A model generated the notes under the pieces. The model searched no databases. It saw nothing but the letters and a program-made list of their open reading frames with translations, and had not been told where the DNA came from. A stretch of DNA of 13,612 bases from Actinobacteria bacterium UBA5182 (GTDB lineage Bacteria; Actinomycetota; UBA4738), in contig DHWM01000076.1 of the NCBI GenBank assembly GCA_002413185.1, positions 14,124-27,735 on the forward strand. Direction: 5' to 3'. This document shows, in pieces, positions 1 through 7,068 of the stretch (its first letter is position 1; every line of letters begins with the position of its first letter). Both the position numbers and the translations under genes were made by a program.

Positions 1-830
1 AGCGCGGCCACCGTGGGGCCGCTTCCGCACATCACCGCGCCCACGGCTCCGGCGGCGAGGAGCCGCTCCTTTGCCTCGGCGATGGCCGGGTGGCGACGGG
101 TCACGGGCGCCTCCAGGTCGTTGAACATCTTCCGGCCCAGGTCGTGCGGGTCCCCCCGGGCGGCGGCGTCGATGACGGGGCGCGGACCGGGCCCCGTCGG
201 TGAGCTGTCTTCGTCCCACCACTGGAACGCGTCGGCCGTTCGCACTTCGAACGGGAACGTGCAGAGCACCCACCGCTGGGAGGGAGCCGGCACCGGCTGG
301 ACCCGTTCGCCCCGCCCCCGGATGACCGCGGGCCCGCCCGAGAGCAGCGCGGGGACGTCGGACCCCACGGATGCACCCACCTCCGACAGCCCCGCCGGGC
401 TCAGGGCGCATCCCCACAGGTCGTTCAGCGCGATCAGCGTCGCCGCCGCGTCGGCGCTCCCTCCGCCCAGGCCCGCCGCCGACGGGATGCGCTTCTCGAG
501 AGTGAGCTCGGCGAAGCCCCGCGCGCCGACCCGCTCCGCCAGAGCCGCCGCCGCCCGGAGCACCAGGTTCGACTCGTCCCGAGGAACGCCGGCGACCAGG
601 GCCGGATCCCCTCCGAGGTCCAGGGACAGGGAGAGGGTCCGGAACTGGCCGGGGTCGGCGAAGGCGTGGATCTGCAGTCGATCGGTCAGCGACACCGGCA
701 CCACCAGCGACTCGAGGTCGTGGAAGCCGTCCGGTCGCCTCCCCAACACCCGCAGGAAGACGTTGATCTTGGCCCGGGGCCGGGCGATGACCGTGCCCGG
801 ACCGGCAGTCCGGCGCGAATCCTCAGGCAT
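1..830 (-). CDS. ispE: 4-diphosphocytidyl-2-C-methyl-D-erythritol kinase (partial, C-terminus beyond left edge)
   Basis: IspE is the cytoplasmic GHMP kinase that phosphorylates CDP-methylerythritol in the non-mevalonate (MEP) isoprenoid pathway. The visible 276 residues contain the substrate-binding AKINVFLRVLGRRPDGFH block (Lys21), the glycine-rich ATP loop SAAGLGGGSADAAA (about 117-130), SDVP with the expected catalytic Asp158, and the C-terminal MCGSGPTV motif. Comparison with family members of about 300 residues suggests only the last few dozen residues are missing. The ATG at 830 overlaps the 3' end of rsmA by 8 nt (ATGCCTGA, sharing the rsmA stop), which implies translational coupling. 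The rsmA-ispE order is known in mycobacteria. Sequence identity of the family is clear; nothing is odd apart from the window truncation. Confidence 0.96.
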   Translation of the reverse strand, partial: MPEDSRRTAGPGTVIARPRAKINVFLRVLGRRPDGFHDLESLVVPVSLTDRLQIHAFADPGQFRTLSLSLDLGGDPALVAGVPRDESNLVLRAAAALAERVGARGFAELTLEKRIPSAAGLGGGSADAAATLIALNDLWGCALSPAGLSEVGASVGSDVPALLSGGPAVIRGRGERVQPVPAPSQRWVLCTFPFEVRTADAFQWWDEDSSPTGPGPRPVIDAAARGDPHDLGRKMFNDLEAPVTRRHPAIAEAKERLLAAGAVGAVMCGSGPTVAA

Positions 831-1833
831 CGAATCCGGCGGTCCCCGCCCTGATGAGAAGCCCGGCGTCGACGCACCGCCTGGCCAGGCAGGCGAATCC
901 ATCGAGCCCCACCTCCTCGGGCCGGACCCGGAGCTCGATCCCGCATTCCCGCATGGCCAGGTCGGCCTGGTCGTTCGACATCCCCAGCCGAACCAGCGCC
1001 CCACGAAGAGTCTTGCGGCGCTGTCCGAACGCCTCCCGGACCACGGTCCACAGGGCGGGTTCGCTCACTTCCACCGTGGGGGCATGGCGGACCATCGAGA
1101 TCAGAACGGACTCCACCGAGGGGCGCGGCCAGAACACGGTCGGAGGGACCCGCCGTACCACCCGAGCTTGGGCCCGGTATGCCACCCGGACGCTGACCGC
1201 GCCGTATTGAGGATCCCCTGGGCCGGCCGCGAGGCGCTCCCCTACCTCTCGCTGCACCATCACCAGCATGCGCTCGACCCGCGGCTCCGTGTCGAGCAAC
1301 CCCATGACCACCGGGACGGCCACGTTGTACGGCAGGTTCGCCACCAGGATCCACGAGGCGGTTGGTCCAAGGATGGCGCCCCAATCGGCCGTCATCGCGT
1401 CCGCCCTGACCACACGGACACCCTTGAATCCAGCGACCGCCTCGGTGAGCGGCCCGATCAGGCGCCCGTCCACCTCGACCGCCACGACCTCGGCACCGGC
1501 CGCGGCCAGGGCCACGGTCAGCGAGCCGAGGCCCGCACCGATCTCGAGAACCCGGGATCCGGGGCCGGCTTCGGCGAGTTGGGCTATGCGCCTGGCGAGG
1601 GCAGGCTCGATCAGGAAGTGCTGGCCGAGCGACTTCTTCGGAAAGATCCCGTGGCGAGCGGCCAGCTCCCGAACCGCTCTGGGCGTGAGCTTTCCCGAGG
1701 AGGCTGGGCCGGAGGGCCCGCTACCAGGTGAGGCTGACGGAGGCGACCCCTTGACCGAGCGGAGCGATCTGGGCGAAGGCGGTCTGGCAGAGGTCGATGA
1801 TCCGCCCGGGGATGCCGTAGGGGCCACGGTCAT
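823..1833 (-). CDS. rsmA: 16S rRNA (adenine(1518)-N6/adenine(1519)-N6)-dimethyltransferase RsmA/KsgA
   Basis: RsmA dimethylates the two adjacent adenines in helix 45 of 16S rRNA using SAM. The N-terminal KKSLGQHFL signature lies at about 66-74, SAM motif I LEIGAGLGSLT at 96-106, the acidic ribose contact VEVD near 119-122, and the catalytic motif IV NLPYN at 166-170. A C-terminal helical domain carries FWPRPSVESVLI and QRRKTLRGAL. The start is uncertain. Homology begins around residue 49 (LTPRAVRELAARHG), but that codon is CTC and the only ATG/GTG/TTG starts in frame are ATG 1833 and GTG 1827. Using either gives a Pro/Ser/Gly-rich leader of about 48 residues that overlaps the end of the G5/RlpA gene by about 110 nt; CTG at 1665 would be a rare-start alternative. 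The gene is coupled to ispE downstream. Confidence 0.95.
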   Translation of the reverse strand: MTVAPTASPGGSSTSARPPSPRSLRSVKGSPPSASPGSGPSGPASSGKLTPRAVRELAARHGIFPKKSLGQHFLIEPALARRIAQLAEAGPGSRVLEIGAGLGSLTVALAAAGAEVVAVEVDGRLIGPLTEAVAGFKGVRVVRADAMTADWGAILGPTASWILVANLPYNVAVPVVMGLLDTEPRVERMLVMVQREVGERLAAGPGDPQYGAVSVRVAYRAQARVVRRVPPTVFWPRPSVESVLISMVRHAPTVEVSEPALWTVVREAFGQRRKTLRGALVRLGMSNDQADLAMRECGIELRVRPEEVGLDGFACLARRCVDAGLLIRAGTAGFDA

Positions 1834-2632
1834 CGATTATCACAGTGACCGAAGCGCCGTTGTCGAGGTTTGTCACCCTCACCATCGTCCCCTTCGGCAG
1901 GGTGAGGTGGGCGGCGCACATCCCCGACCTGGCGTACCAGGAGGCCTGGCCTTCCACGGTGCCGTGCCCCGCCGCCACCGGGCGGGTTCCCTCCAGGAGG
2001 ACCTGCGCGACGGGGAGCGACAGCATCTTCTCGGACAGGAGCTCGCGGGTCACCTCTCTCCCGTTCCGGTATGTGATCCGATACCTCCGGTCGACCCGGC
2101 CTTCCACCCCAGCTTTGAGCACCCTGGAGACGCCCGAATCCATCTCCTTCGAGTATTGGATGAGGGTTGAGAAGGGCGTCGGCTCGGCCACCTCTCTCAC
2201 CGCCCGGCGGACGGTCACCAGCGTCACCGTGGCACCCTGCCACAGCGGGGAGTCCATCCCGGGCCGAACGCGATCGCTTCGCCAGACCGTCTCTCCGAGT
2301 GCCCGGAACAGGTCGGCGACGGTTGGTGCATCGGTGACCACGACCTCCGGTGCTGCTCCCGCCAGCCTGACCCGAAGCGCCACCACGATGATCCCGTCCG
2401 GGTGCGCCGGGTAGTCCGGAAGATCCTCCGCGGGGGTCGAGCCGGAGACGGCATTCCGAATGGCCCACGCCGCGGGCCGGCTCGTCCCGGTGTTCGGACC
2501 AGAAACCGCGAGGTCGAGCGTGGACCGGTGGAGGGTGGTCGCGTCTGCCGAGGACATCGACGTGGAGAAGGCGCTTGCCCCGGTTGCCATCGCCACCGCC
2601 ACCAGCCCGAGGCGTCGCACCGTCACCGACAT
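1721..2632 (-). CDS. secreted DUF348 / G5 / RlpA-like (double-psi beta-barrel) cell-wall protein, RpfB/YabE-like
   Basis: A 303-residue exported protein that probably acts on peptidoglycan. The signal sequence follows the start (MSVTVRRLGLVAVAMATGASAF). Residues about 82-142 (IIVVALRVRLAG, APTVADLFRALGE) look like one DUF348 repeat, about 145-217 is a G5 domain (ILKAG-type VLKAGVEGR, YRITYRNGREV), and about 229-303 is an RlpA-like barrel: GQASWYA, AAHLTLPKGT, IDDRGPY, GRIIDL. The His of AAHxTLP and the Asp of DRGP, which are the catalytic pair in lytic RlpA proteins, are both present. ATG 2632 was preferred over ATG 2710 because GGAG lies 10 nt upstream and the predicted promoter -10 overlaps the upstream ATG. 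RpfB occupies this place between tatD and ksgA in mycobacteria, with a lysozyme-like Rpf domain; Bacillus YabE has a 3D domain. Activity is inferred, not shown. Confidence 0.88.
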   Translation of the reverse strand: MSVTVRRLGLVAVAMATGASAFSTSMSSADATTLHRSTLDLAVSGPNTGTSRPAAWAIRNAVSGSTPAEDLPDYPAHPDGIIVVALRVRLAGAAPEVVVTDAPTVADLFRALGETVWRSDRVRPGMDSPLWQGATVTLVTVRRAVREVAEPTPFSTLIQYSKEMDSGVSRVLKAGVEGRVDRRYRITYRNGREVTRELLSEKMLSLPVAQVLLEGTRPVAAGHGTVEGQASWYARSGMCAAHLTLPKGTMVRVTNLDNGASVTVIIDDRGPYGIPGRIIDLCQTAFAQIAPLGQGVASVSLTW

Positions 2633-2708
2633 GTCCACACCGCTCCAAACAGCGCGACGCGGCGGGGAAGAGCCGCCGGAGGACGGCGCCGCGTGATGAA
2701 GCCGGGGC

Positions 2709-2738
2709 ACCGTACCAAAGCCTCAACTTCAGGTGCAA
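2709..2738 (-). promoter_or_regulatory. predicted sigma70-type promoter of the G5/RlpA-rsmA-ispE cluster
   Basis: Read on the minus strand, TTGCAC (2738-2733) and TACGGT (2714-2709) are separated by 18 nt, fitting a -35/-10 pair of the TTGNNN / TANNNT kind. The expected transcript would begin near 2702 and carry a leader of about 70 nt before ATG 2632. The assignment comes from reading alone; the -10 matches the consensus in only three positions. Confidence 0.5.
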
Positions 2739-2747
2739 CCTGCGGTT

Positions 2748-2761
2748 CGAACGGGCGTTCG
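2748..2761. promoter_or_regulatory. putative LexA (SOS) box
   Basis: The 14-nt perfect palindrome CGAACGCCCGTTCG (minus-strand reading) matches the Gram-positive SOS consensus GAAC-N4-GTTC. Extended by one base each side, it agrees at 11 of 12 positions with the mycobacterial form TCGAAC-N4-GTTCGA. It lies 9 nt upstream of the predicted -35 of the G5/RlpA gene and just beyond the 3' end of tatD. LexA binding is inferred from the match only. Confidence 0.55.
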
Positions 2762-2793
2762 GCGGCCCCCGGCGACCGCAACGGCCACGGTAC

Positions 2794-3579
2794 CTACCGG
2801 ATCAGCGGGAATGCAGCGAGGGCGTTCTCCGTGGTCCGGCCAACGACGTCACGGAGGTCGAGCTCACGAAGCTCGGCCAGCGCCCGAAGGGTGAGCGCCA
2901 CGTTGGCGGGCTCGTTCGGGGTTCCCCGAAGGGCCTGCGGCGTCAGGAAGGGGCTGTCGGTCTCGACGAGGATGCGTGTGTCCGGCAGCGACGCGGCCGC
3001 GGCCTGGATCGGGCCTGCGTTCGGGTACGTCAGATTGCCGGCGAACGAGACGAAGTAACCGCGGGCCTCAGCCTCCGCCGCGATGGCTGAGTCTCCCGAG
3101 AAGCAGTGCAGGACCACGCGTTCCGCGAGCTCCTCGGCCAGGATCGCCAGAGCATCCCCCCACGCGTCCCGAACGTGGACGACGAGAGGCTTGTCGGTCT
3201 CCCGGGAGAGCCGAACGTGAGTTCGAAAGGCTCGCTGCTGATCCTCCGGTGGAGAGAGCCTCCGGTAGTAGTCGAGCCCGGTCTCACCAACCGCGACCAC
3301 CCGCGGATCGCCCAGGAGCTCCTCGATCTCCGAGCTGGCGCGGTCGTCGAAATCCGACGCGGTGTGGGGGTGCATGCCGGCCGTGGCAAACACGCCCCGG
3401 AACGACTCTGCCAGCTCCAAGGAGCGACGGCTGGTAGCGGGATCGATCCCCACGCACACCATTCGACCCACGCCTGCCTCCTTGGCCGCCGTGACGATGG
3501 CGCCGGCGTCGCCGTCCATCAGGAACAGGTGGCAGTGGGTGTCGACCGCCCCCGGAGCCTCGCCGCTCGACCGCGTCAC
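2794..3579 (-). CDS. tatD: TatD family metal-dependent deoxyribonuclease
   Basis: TatD proteins are TIM-barrel metallohydrolases of the amidohydrolase superfamily, with reported 3'-5' exonuclease and DNA repair activity. The 261 residues carry the whole family signature: the metal-binding DTHCHL near the N-terminus, GMHPH, GETGLDYYR with its metal-bridging Glu, PLVVHVRDA, HCFSG, and ETDSPFL followed by NEPANV. Length matches the family (about 260). The start is GTG 3579, 9 nt after the metG stop, with GGAG overlapping that stop codon, so metG-tatD should be one transcript. This pairing and the following RpfB/YabE-type gene are a conserved Gram-positive order. No missing residues were seen. 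Confidence 0.95.
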   Translation of the reverse strand: MTRSSGEAPGAVDTHCHLFLMDGDAGAIVTAAKEAGVGRMVCVGIDPATSRRSLELAESFRGVFATAGMHPHTASDFDDRASSEIEELLGDPRVVAVGETGLDYYRRLSPPEDQQRAFRTHVRLSRETDKPLVVHVRDAWGDALAILAEELAERVVLHCFSGDSAIAAEAEARGYFVSFAGNLTYPNAGPIQAAAASLPDTRILVETDSPFLTPQALRGTPNEPANVALTLRALAELRELDLRDVVGRTTENALAAFPLIR

Positions 3580-3588
3580 CGGGGCGGG

Positions 3589-5118
3589 CTACTCCTCGAG
3601 TCGGGGGAACAGAGACTCCCCTCGCCTGGTTCGCGTACCCGGGTTCACCGAACCCCACCGGGCCGCATCGGGGAGGCGTTGGGCCGACAGCGCCTCGGTG
3701 ATCCCGAGCTGCTCCCAGAGCCGTGCGGCCGCTCCCGGCATCACTGGAGAGGCGAACAGCGCGACGAAACGAAGGCCCTCCACCGCCTCGTACAGGACGT
3801 CTGCCAGCTCCTGTCGCCGCGACGCGTCCTTCGCCACGTTCCAGGGCGCCGCCTCGACCAGGTACCGGTTCGCCTGGCGCACGAACTCGTCCAGGGCGGC
3901 CACCGCGTCGGACAGCTCCAGCGCCAGGATGTGGGCGTCGAACCGCTTGGCCAGCTGCTCGGCCGGGCCACCCAGCCGCCCACCGACCTCACGATGGGAG
4001 GGTTCGGGCACCACGCCCTCGAAGTACGAGTCGACCATGGCCAGGACCCGGCTGGCCAGGTTGCCGAGCCCGTTCGCCAGCTCCGAGGTGTACCGGGCCG
4101 CCATCGACTCCCACGAGAAGCTCCCGTCGCGGCCGAAGGAGACGTCGCGCATGAAGTGGTAGCGGTACGCGTCCACGCCGAAGTGCTCGATGAGCTGGAA
4201 CGGATGGATGCCGGTCAGCTTCGTCTTCGACATCTTCTCCCCACCGACCAGCAGGTAGCCGTGGACGAACACCTGTCGGGGGACCGCCACGCCGGCCGCC
4301 ATCAGCATGGCCGGCCAATACACGGCGTGGAACCGGAGGATGTCCTTCGACATCATGTGGACGTCGGCCGGCCAGATCGAGTCGAATCGCCTCTCGTCGG
4401 CGCCGAAGCCCACCGCCGTGATGTAGTTGAGGAGCGCGTCCACCCACACGTAGGTGACGTGCCCGGCGTCCCACGGGATGGGGACGCCCCAGTCGAACGA
4501 CGTGCGCGACACCGAGAAGTCCTGGAGCCCGCCCCGGACGAAGGAGACCACCTCGTTCAGACGGGTCTCGGGGCGGACGAAGTCAGGGCGCTCCTCGTAC
4601 AGCCGCAGCAGCGCGTCCCGGTACTTCGACAGACGGAAGAAGTAGTTGTCCTCGGACACCCGCTCCACCGGGCGGCCGTGGATGGCGCAGTTGCCGTCGA
4701 CCACCTCGTCTTCGGACTTGAACTCCTCGCAGGAGACGCAGTACACGCCCTGGTAGGTCCCCAGGTAGATGTCGCCGCTGTCGTACAGCCGTTGCACGAA
4801 TGCCTGGACCTGGCGCTCGTGGCGATCCTCCGTGGTCCGGATGAAGTCGTCGTTCGAGATGTCCAGGCGCTCCCAGACCTCCCGCCACTTAGGCACGATC
4901 TGGTCGGCCCAGCCTCGGGGCGTCAGGCCGCGCTTCTCGGCGGCCCGGGCGACGTTCTGCCCATGCTCGTCGGTCCCGGTCAGGAAGAACACCTTCTCGC
5001 CGCGGAGGCGGTGGTATCGGGCGATGACGTCGCACGCAACGGTGGAGTACCCGTGCCCGATATGCGGCGCGTCGTTCACGTAGTAGATGGGAGTGGTGAT
5101 GTAGAAGGTGTCCTTCAC
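3589..5118 (-). CDS. metG: methionyl-tRNA synthetase
   Basis: Class I aminoacyl-tRNA synthetase charging tRNA(Met), cytoplasmic, 509 residues. It has the HIGH motif at 19-22 (NDAPHIGHG), FLTGTDEHGQ near 45-54, and a single zinc knuckle CVSC...CAIH (Cys127, Cys130, Cys144, His147) of the Thermus-like one-metal type. The KMSKT loop is at 295-299, followed by the anticodon-binding helical domain (PWNVAKD). No C-terminal Trbp111-type tRNA-binding domain is present. GTG 5118 was chosen because homology begins immediately (VKDTFYITTPIYYVNDAPH). The frame is open further upstream, but that extension (to 5445) is Arg/Ser/Gly-rich shadow sequence that runs into the divergent transporter gene. There is no Shine-Dalgarno; a -10 hexamer sits 9 nt before the GTG, so the mRNA is probably leaderless. 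It is followed closely by tatD. Confidence 0.97.
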   Translation of the reverse strand: MKDTFYITTPIYYVNDAPHIGHGYSTVACDVIARYHRLRGEKVFFLTGTDEHGQNVARAAEKRGLTPRGWADQIVPKWREVWERLDISNDDFIRTTEDRHERQVQAFVQRLYDSGDIYLGTYQGVYCVSCEEFKSEDEVVDGNCAIHGRPVERVSEDNYFFRLSKYRDALLRLYEERPDFVRPETRLNEVVSFVRGGLQDFSVSRTSFDWGVPIPWDAGHVTYVWVDALLNYITAVGFGADERRFDSIWPADVHMMSKDILRFHAVYWPAMLMAAGVAVPRQVFVHGYLLVGGEKMSKTKLTGIHPFQLIEHFGVDAYRYHFMRDVSFGRDGSFSWESMAARYTSELANGLGNLASRVLAMVDSYFEGVVPEPSHREVGGRLGGPAEQLAKRFDAHILALELSDAVAALDEFVRQANRYLVEAAPWNVAKDASRRQELADVLYEAVEGLRFVALFASPVMPGAAARLWEQLGITEALSAQRLPDAARWGSVNPGTRTRRGESLFPRLEE

Positions 5119-5127
5119 GGTCCGGCC

Positions 5128-5133
5128 ATTGTA
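5128..5133 (-). promoter_or_regulatory. -10 element of metG (leaderless)
   Basis: TACAAT on the minus strand, 9 nt before GTG 5118; it matches TATAAT at five of six positions. No convincing -35 and no Shine-Dalgarno were seen. The metG/transporter divergent spacer is only 43 nt, so the two promoters must be closely packed. Confidence 0.6.
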
Positions 5134-5161
5134 GGCAAGGAGGCCTTCCGATCCCTGCGGT

Positions 5162-6121
5162 ATGGTGCCCGCCGTGGGCCGACGAGGGCAGGACCGACCG
5201 CGTCGACCCGTGGATCCTGGCCTGCTGCTGCTTCTCACCCCGGTGCTGTGGGGAGCGACGTTTCCCGGGGCGAAACTGGCGTTACGGCGGCTCCCCGTCC
5301 TGCCCTTCATGGCCTGGACCCGGACGCTGGGGTTCCTGGCCATCCTGGTCATGGTGCCGATCCTGCGCCGGCGGAGCCGCCCTGGAGAGGCCTCACCGCC
5401 ACTGACCCGCGTGATCGGGCCCGGGATCCTTTTGGGCGCGCTCATCTTCGTCGCTTATCTCCTGCAGACGGAAGGGCTCGCCAGGACCACCGCCACGAAC
5501 GCCGGGTTCATCACGGGGCTCTACGTTGTGTTCACTCCTGTCCTGGCCGCGATGCTGTTCCGCCACCGGGTCGGCCGAGCTGCGTGGACGGCCGTCGGGC
5601 TCTCGCTGATCGGGCTTGGGCTGCTTTCGATCCAGCACCTCGAACAGGTCCGTGTGCACGCCGGCGACGTCCTGGTCATGGCGAGCGCTGTGGTGTGGGC
5701 GGGACACGTCACGGCCGTGGGCCACTACTCCCCTCGCTTCCCGGCGTGGATGCTGTCGCTGGCGCAGATGGGCGCCACGGCGATCTTTCAGCTCGTAGCC
5801 CTCTCGGGCACGGGGCTGCACACGGGCCAGGCGCTGTCGGCGAAGGTCTGGCCCTTGCTCGTCCTGACCGGCGTGTTCGGCTCGGGTATCGCCTACACGA
5901 TCCAGATCATGGGCCAGCAGACGCTCACGCCGGCCAGGGCCGTGGTGATCCTGGCGGGCGAGGCCATCTTCGCCGCGCTGTTCAGCGCCCTCTGGATCGG
6001 GGACCGTCTCTCCGTGCACCAGTGGGTGGGGGCGGCGGTGGTGCTCGGAGCGATGACCTATTCGGAGCTCTCCGCGCGGCGTCCCGGCCCCGCCAATCTG
6101 GAGCCGGCCTCGGCCCCATGA
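5162..6121 (+). CDS. DMT superfamily (EamA) transporter
   Basis: A 319-residue integral membrane protein with two EamA repeats and about ten hydrophobic segments, as expected for drug/metabolite exporters of the RhaT/YdcZ/EamA type. The first repeat shows LLTPVLWGATFPGAKLALR (about 24-42) and TNAGFITGLYVVFTP (about 112-126). The second repeat shows SAVVWAGHVTAVGHY and ends in GEAIFAALFSALWIGDRLS. The N-terminus is Arg-rich and presumably cytoplasmic. The substrate cannot be read from sequence. ATG 5162 is the only start after an in-frame TAG at 5132. The AAGGAGG at 5137-5143 is 18 nt away, too far for a normal Shine-Dalgarno, so initiation is unclear. It is divergent from metG and converges with rsmI, leaving a 13-nt gap. 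Confidence 0.9.
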   Translation: MVPAVGRRGQDRPRRPVDPGLLLLLTPVLWGATFPGAKLALRRLPVLPFMAWTRTLGFLAILVMVPILRRRSRPGEASPPLTRVIGPGILLGALIFVAYLLQTEGLARTTATNAGFITGLYVVFTPVLAAMLFRHRVGRAAWTAVGLSLIGLGLLSIQHLEQVRVHAGDVLVMASAVVWAGHVTAVGHYSPRFPAWMLSLAQMGATAIFQLVALSGTGLHTGQALSAKVWPLLVLTGVFGSGIAYTIQIMGQQTLTPARAVVILAGEAIFAALFSALWIGDRLSVHQWVGAAVVLGAMTYSELSARRPGPANLEPASAP

Positions 6122-6134
6122 GGGCTTCGAACAG

Positions 6135-6986
6135 TCACGGATCACCCTCGTCTGGACTCTCCGTCGGTGGCCTGATCAGCCGTTCGTAGACGTCCCGCGA
6201 AGGCACTCCGGTGCCGGAGGCGGCCCGCCTGGCGGCCTCCCGTTTGGAGACGCCGGCGGCGAGGAACCCCCGAGCCAGTCGAGCGGCCTGGTCCGGATCG
6301 GCCCGGGCAGGTCGCCTCCGGCCTTCGACCACGACGGCGATCTCTCCTTTGAGCTCCCGTCCCCTGATCCCGGCCTGCACGTCGGTCAGCGCTCCCCGAA
6401 GGACCTCCTGATGGAGCTTCGTGAGCTCCCTGGCCACGGCCACTCGCCGTTCCCCGAGCGCTTCGGCCAGGTCGCCCAACGTCTTCTCAAGACGGCGAGG
6501 GGACTCGAACAGGATGATCGTGCGAGGTTCCTCCGAGAGCTGGGCGAGCCTGGTCCGCCTGGCCGAGCCAGACCTGGGGAGGAACCCCTCGAACGCGAAG
6601 CGGTCGGTGGGCAGCCCCGACACGACCAGGGCGGCGATGGCGGCCGACGGACCGGGCACGACGTCCACGGGAACCCCGCCCTCCACGCAGGCGGCCACCA
6701 GCCGGTACCCGGGATCCGACACTGACGGCATCCCCGCGTCCGAGACCACGGCCACGTCCTGGCCACCGCGGAGGATGCCCAGCACGAGAGGCACCCGGTC
6801 GGGCTCGTTGCCCTCGAACATCGAGATGAGCCGCGCCGTCGCGCCCAGACGCTTCAAGAGCAGACCCGTCCTGCGGGTGTCCTCGGCGGCCACCACGCCC
6901 ACCTCCGACAGGACGCGGCCGGCCCGGGCGGTCAGGTCCTCCAGGTTCCCGATGGGCGTGCCCACCACGTAGAGCGTCCCGGTCAC
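6135..6986 (-). CDS. rsmI: 16S rRNA (cytidine(1402)-2'-O)-methyltransferase RsmI
   Basis: RsmI belongs to the tetrapyrrole-methylase-fold SAM enzymes and 2'-O-methylates C1402 in the decoding centre of 16S rRNA. The 283 residues contain the N-terminal LYVVGTPIGNLEDLTARA, the AAEDTRRTGLLL block, the SAM-site VVSDAGMPSVSDPGYRLV, PGPSAAIAALVVSGL, and ILFESPRRLEKTL. The C-terminal small domain ends in GVSKREAARRAA, a typical RsmI tail. The start is GTG 6986, giving the conserved N-terminus at once. A GATAAT hexamer ends 6 nt upstream, so the message is probably leaderless. It is divergent from the protein mannosyltransferase gene, an arrangement also known in mycobacteria. Confidence 0.96.
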   Translation of the reverse strand: MTGTLYVVGTPIGNLEDLTARAGRVLSEVGVVAAEDTRRTGLLLKRLGATARLISMFEGNEPDRVPLVLGILRGGQDVAVVSDAGMPSVSDPGYRLVAACVEGGVPVDVVPGPSAAIAALVVSGLPTDRFAFEGFLPRSGSARRTRLAQLSEEPRTIILFESPRRLEKTLGDLAEALGERRVAVARELTKLHQEVLRGALTDVQAGIRGRELKGEIAVVVEGRRRPARADPDQAARLARGFLAAGVSKREAARRAASGTGVPSRDVYERLIRPPTESPDEGDP

Positions 6987-6992
6987 GTGCGG

Positions 6993-6998
6993 ATTATC
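6993..6998 (-). promoter_or_regulatory. -10 element of rsmI (leaderless)
   Basis: GATAAT on the minus strand, exactly 6 nt before GTG 6986, which puts the expected transcription start on the start codon. No -35 was recognised. Confidence 0.6.
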
Positions 6999-7052
6999 GG
7001 ACGCTTCGCGTCTCGCGGGATGCTGTGGTCTCCCGGACCGTCACTCCCCGTC

Positions 7053-7058
7053 TATCCT
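7053..7058 (+). promoter_or_regulatory. -10 element of the mannosyltransferase gene (near-leaderless)
   Basis: TATCCT lies 10 nt before ATG 7069 and fits TANNNT. No Shine-Dalgarno lies between it and the start. It shares the rsmI/pmt divergent spacer of 82 nt. Confidence 0.45.
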
Positions 7059-7068
7059 CGGGCCTGCC

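Noticed and set aside
13..1731. A 572-codon plus-strand open frame at the left end
   Set aside because: It is antisense to ispE and rsmA, both with clear motifs; the protein is Arg/Pro/Ser-rich without recognisable features.
2741..2760. GGTTCGAAC resembling a tRNA T-loop
   Set aside because: The flanking bases cannot form the 5-bp T-stem, and there is no D-arm, anticodon arm or acceptor stem nearby.
3106..6189. A plus-strand open frame of more than 1000 codons
   Set aside because: It runs antisense to tatD and metG and through the transporter gene in another frame; its composition (His/Arg/Gly/Pro-rich) is that of GC-rich shadow sequence, and the opposite-strand genes have complete family motifs.
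7000..7012. Inverted repeat GACGC-TTC-GCGTC beside the rsmI -10
   Set aside because: Five-bp arms are frequent by chance in GC-rich DNA; no known operator matches.
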